Shown here one piece after another: positions 60,740 through 64,000 of a DNA stretch of 64,000 nt. The stretch is from positions 52,158,550-52,222,549 of the forward strand of contig CM068585.1 in assembly GCA_035048485.1 (NCBI GenBank). Reading direction: 5' to 3'. The notes beneath the pieces were generated by a model, which saw nothing but the letters and a program-made list of their open reading frames with translations, was not told the DNA's origin and ran no database searches. Positions within the stretch are counted from its first letter, which is position 1. The number at the start of each line of letters is the position of its first letter. A program made the translations under genes and the position numbers. Source of the stretch: Pteria penguin. Its lineage: Eukaryota; Mollusca; Bivalvia; Pterioida; Pteriidae.

Positions 60740-61310
60740 TGTAGCGTGTTTGGGTTCGAGGATTTAAGATAGTAGTGAACATTAAAACAAAGAATTAAGA
60801 AAACAACATATTACGAGTCAATATATACAAATATATTGTAAAACTAAAACTGTATGAATATGTACAATGATAATATGAGTCTTGAGACAATGCCTGGAGG
60901 TCTAGTGCTCCAGCACATCAACAGCTCTCCAACACTCTGGGTGTCACAGCGCTCGGTGTTCCAACACCGCGATGTTTACATCAGTGATGGGGGTCACAGC
61001 ACTCAACACAGCTCTCTACAATTGTTGCAAGCCTCTATACGCTGCAGCCCTCGGGTTCCAACCGATAGATAAGAGCTCTTAACCCTATTTAATACGATGC
61101 TATGAAAAGCAACTAACCCAGAATATTATGTTGGTGTATCTAATCGATGTGCCCTCTTCGAATGACAAATTGAGACTGATGAAACATGCGCAATCGCTCG
61201 TATTTATAGTGGCAGACATTTGGGTTCTCTCTGGATTTACCATCCAACAACACTGCAGCTGTACTTTCACTTTCAGCTTACACATGTTTATGCTTAGGAA
61301 TTTCATCACA
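60740..61310 (-). repeat. 5' LTR of gypsy element
   Basis: 571 bases, TGTGATG...CGCTACA in element orientation. Compared with the 3' LTR it lacks about 16 bases near 61080 and a few elsewhere. Confidence 0.93.
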
Positions 61311-61379
61311 AAAGCATTTAGACCAATCAGTTTCCCTTTCGTCGTCGGGAGATGTTGACATGCGAATTCTTTTTGACAT
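61311..61379 (-). pseudogene. Start of the split zinc-binding-type gene
   Basis: ATG at 61379 reads MSKRIRMSTSPDDERETDWS and KCF, meeting the retrotransposon at the AAAG duplication. Across the insertion the next codons at 54490 downwards are LCQIDKE, so the frame resumes and a Cys-x2-Cys pair spans the break. This fixes the pre-insertion order of the two halves. Confidence 0.75.
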
Positions 61380-61399
61380 TTCAATTTAGAATTAACAAC

Positions 61400-62085
61400 A
61401 ATCAATTATTTTATTATTCAACCAATATTTGCACGTACGACTATTAATCGGAACTGCAAAGCAGAGAGACTGGTGGGTTATCCACTTGTAATTACAGTCT
61501 GTGCACGTGTTACGCTTAAACACAGAAATCTCCGACAGAGGGCGCCACTTTCGTTTTCTGATGATAATTTTGGAATTACTATGTATTTCACAAACAGAAA
61601 GAGGAAGAAAGGTGCCCTTTGTGTCACCCCAATTCCCACAAAGCTGACACCATGCCAAGTTTTGAGGCAAGAATGTTGCATGAGTTTGTCCAAGTATTGT
61701 AAACAACTAACTCATGAATTATGGATTAATTTTTCGTATTTAGACAAATGGAAATGAGTAACAGGCAAGAAACAATTGTTATTTAAAAGTTTAAATGTTA
61801 AGCAGCCTCAAGGAAGAAATTTCATGATTCAGACTAAAATTGCAAAATAACCCTAGTTAACCATGCATCCAACATACAATTTTGAACATAAATCCTATTC
61901 AGCCGCCATTTTGAATTTTGGCCGCCATCTTGAAATGGTACGAAAGTCCAGTTGGCACACAGTCTATATTGATAATATACTATCAGAAGATTATTCCTAC
62001 AAATTTTCATGCTTTTATCACAAAAAGAACTATTTTGGTGGAATTTAAGCATAAGCCGCCCCACTATAAAACAGAGTTAAAACTT
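61400..62085. other. No gene recognised
   Basis: GCCGCCATTTTGAATTTTGG and CCGCCATCTTGAAATGG at 61901-61938 are of a type seen in many invertebrate repeats. Frames at 61.39-61.76 kb on both strands overlap and are unconvincing. Confidence 0.4.
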
Positions 62086-62089
62086 TGAC

Positions 62090-62275
62090 ACGCAAACCAG
62101 CATTTGTCAGATGACTGGGATCTAAAATAAAACACAAAAGTAACTGTTGTCACATGACAATGAACCAAAGTGGACATTTACGAACCCCTGAAATTCAGAG
62201 GTGAGACCAGGTGCCAGGGAGAAGTGGTCATCTTCTGCCTGGCTAGTCACACCCACCCTAAATGCCTTTAAATAC
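62090..62275. repeat. Left flank repeat of the satellite block
   Basis: AAGTAACTGTTGTCACATGAC, GACATTTACGAACCCCTGAAATT and CTAGTCACACCCACC recur in order, diverged, at 63815-63990. The two copies frame the AT, satellite and SINE block as direct repeats. Confidence 0.7.
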
Positions 62276-62305
62276 AGACGAAAAAAAAAATATTTTTAGC
62301 AATAA

Positions 62306-63462
<1,157 letters not shown>

Positions 63463-63604
63463 AAATGGGTAGTTCAGTCGGTTAGAGGGTCGGATGCATG
63501 ACAGCTAGGTGATTCGGTACCATAGGTCGTAGGTTCGAGTCCCAGACGGGGAACGAATATAAGTGAAATATAGGGTGCCTTGTTAACTGTAGTGTCTTTG
63601 TGCG

Positions 63605-63606
<2 letters not shown>

Positions 63607-63672
<66 letters not shown>

Positions 63673-63690
63673 ATATATATATATATATAT
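63607..63690. repeat. (TA)n microsatellite
   Basis: Directly follows the plus-strand tRNA-like head, mirroring the (TA)n at the other end of the block. Confidence 0.95.
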
Positions 63691-63814
63691 GCATGTGAAC
63701 AATTTGTGTAGAAAGTGCCACTACCATAACATCAGGAAAAGATTATATTAACACTTAAGTCATACCTCGCGGGAAACTTTCTTACGACCTCCACACTGCA
63801 AAGTGAATAATTGT

Positions 63815-63990
63815 GACGTTAATGTAAAATACGAAAGTAACTGGTATCACAGGACAATGGCATTAACAGCAGTGTACCAAAGTTGACATTTACGAATCCC
63901 TGAAATTAAGAGGCGATATCACGGAGGAGTAATCATCTCCGCTTTGGCTAACCACACCAGCCAGGAATAATACCTTTGCATACAGGCAAA
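63815..63990. repeat. Right flank repeat of the satellite block
   Basis: Diverged copy of 62090-62275 in the same orientation. Confidence 0.7.
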
Positions 63991-64000
63991 ACAAATATAA

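Larger units (their letters stand above)
54495..61310 (-). mobile_element. Ty3/gypsy LTR retrotransposon, 6.8 kb, inactive
   Basis: Two LTRs (54495-55086 and 60740-61310), a primer binding site, gag, then protease, reverse transcriptase, RNase H and integrase in the Ty3/gypsy order, all on the minus strand. The element is flanked by AAAG (or AAAAG if the last LTR base is counted out). LTRs differ at roughly 16 positions plus indels, near 3%. Lesions: frame changes in gag, at the gag-pol border, before RT and between RT and RNase H, a stop at 57732-57734, and a changed protease site. It cannot encode a working Pol. An extra ORF lies between integrase and the 3' LTR. Confidence 0.95.

Overview
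The window looks like nuclear DNA of an animal, most likely a bivalve mollusc. It is AT-rich. Coding sequence is split into short exons with GT/AG borders and kilobase introns. It is crowded with repeats that I associate with bivalve genomes: GACCTTGACCTT-type and AAGGGCCATAA-type repeats, tRNA-headed SINEs, many TIR elements, long (TA)n tracts and a Ty3/gypsy element. Nothing bacterial was seen. The species assignment is inference.

Layout. 1-1.9 kb: two tandem arrays (107 bp, and 70 bp with a 140-bp alternation). 2.1-3.9 kb (-): a broken multi-exon gene with a ParB-like domain. 6.0-14.0 kb (-): receptor-like gene A, five exons in one frame, 334 residues. 14-23 kb: introns or intergenic DNA with a hairpin, a SINE, T-tracts, two MITEs with TIRs and a duplicated exon-like segment. 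23.5-35.2 kb: two copies of one TTAA-flanked transposon facing each other, framed by an inverted pair of another repeat. 36.2 kb (-): last exon of an UNC93-like membrane protein, then a TA-flanked MITE and a tandem array built from a SINE body. 39.9-40.7 kb (+): a frameshifted two-B-box (TRIM-like) gene. 42.6-49.2 kb (-): receptor-like gene B, a paralogue of A with six exons, 335 residues and the same eight-cysteine ectodomain pattern. 50.8-53.2 kb: a SINE and a ~150-bp tandem repeat. 53.4-61.4 kb (-): an uncharacterised zinc-binding-type gene cut in two by a 6.8-kb gypsy element. 62.1-64.0 kb: a 386-bp satellite carrying a tRNA-like head, ending in a palindrome and framed by a diverged direct repeat.

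Genes A and B are the best candidates for intact host genes: all introns have matching phases and both totals divide by three. They look like small type I membrane receptors. The gypsy element has a clear PBS, a target duplication, LTRs about 3% diverged and the order gag-PR-RT-RH-IN, but many lesions. Past the integrase it carries an extra zinc-finger reading frame, with a splice acceptor directly before its ATG, in the position where errantiviruses keep env. The most interesting items are that extra ORF, the gene interrupted by the element, and the A/B receptor family.
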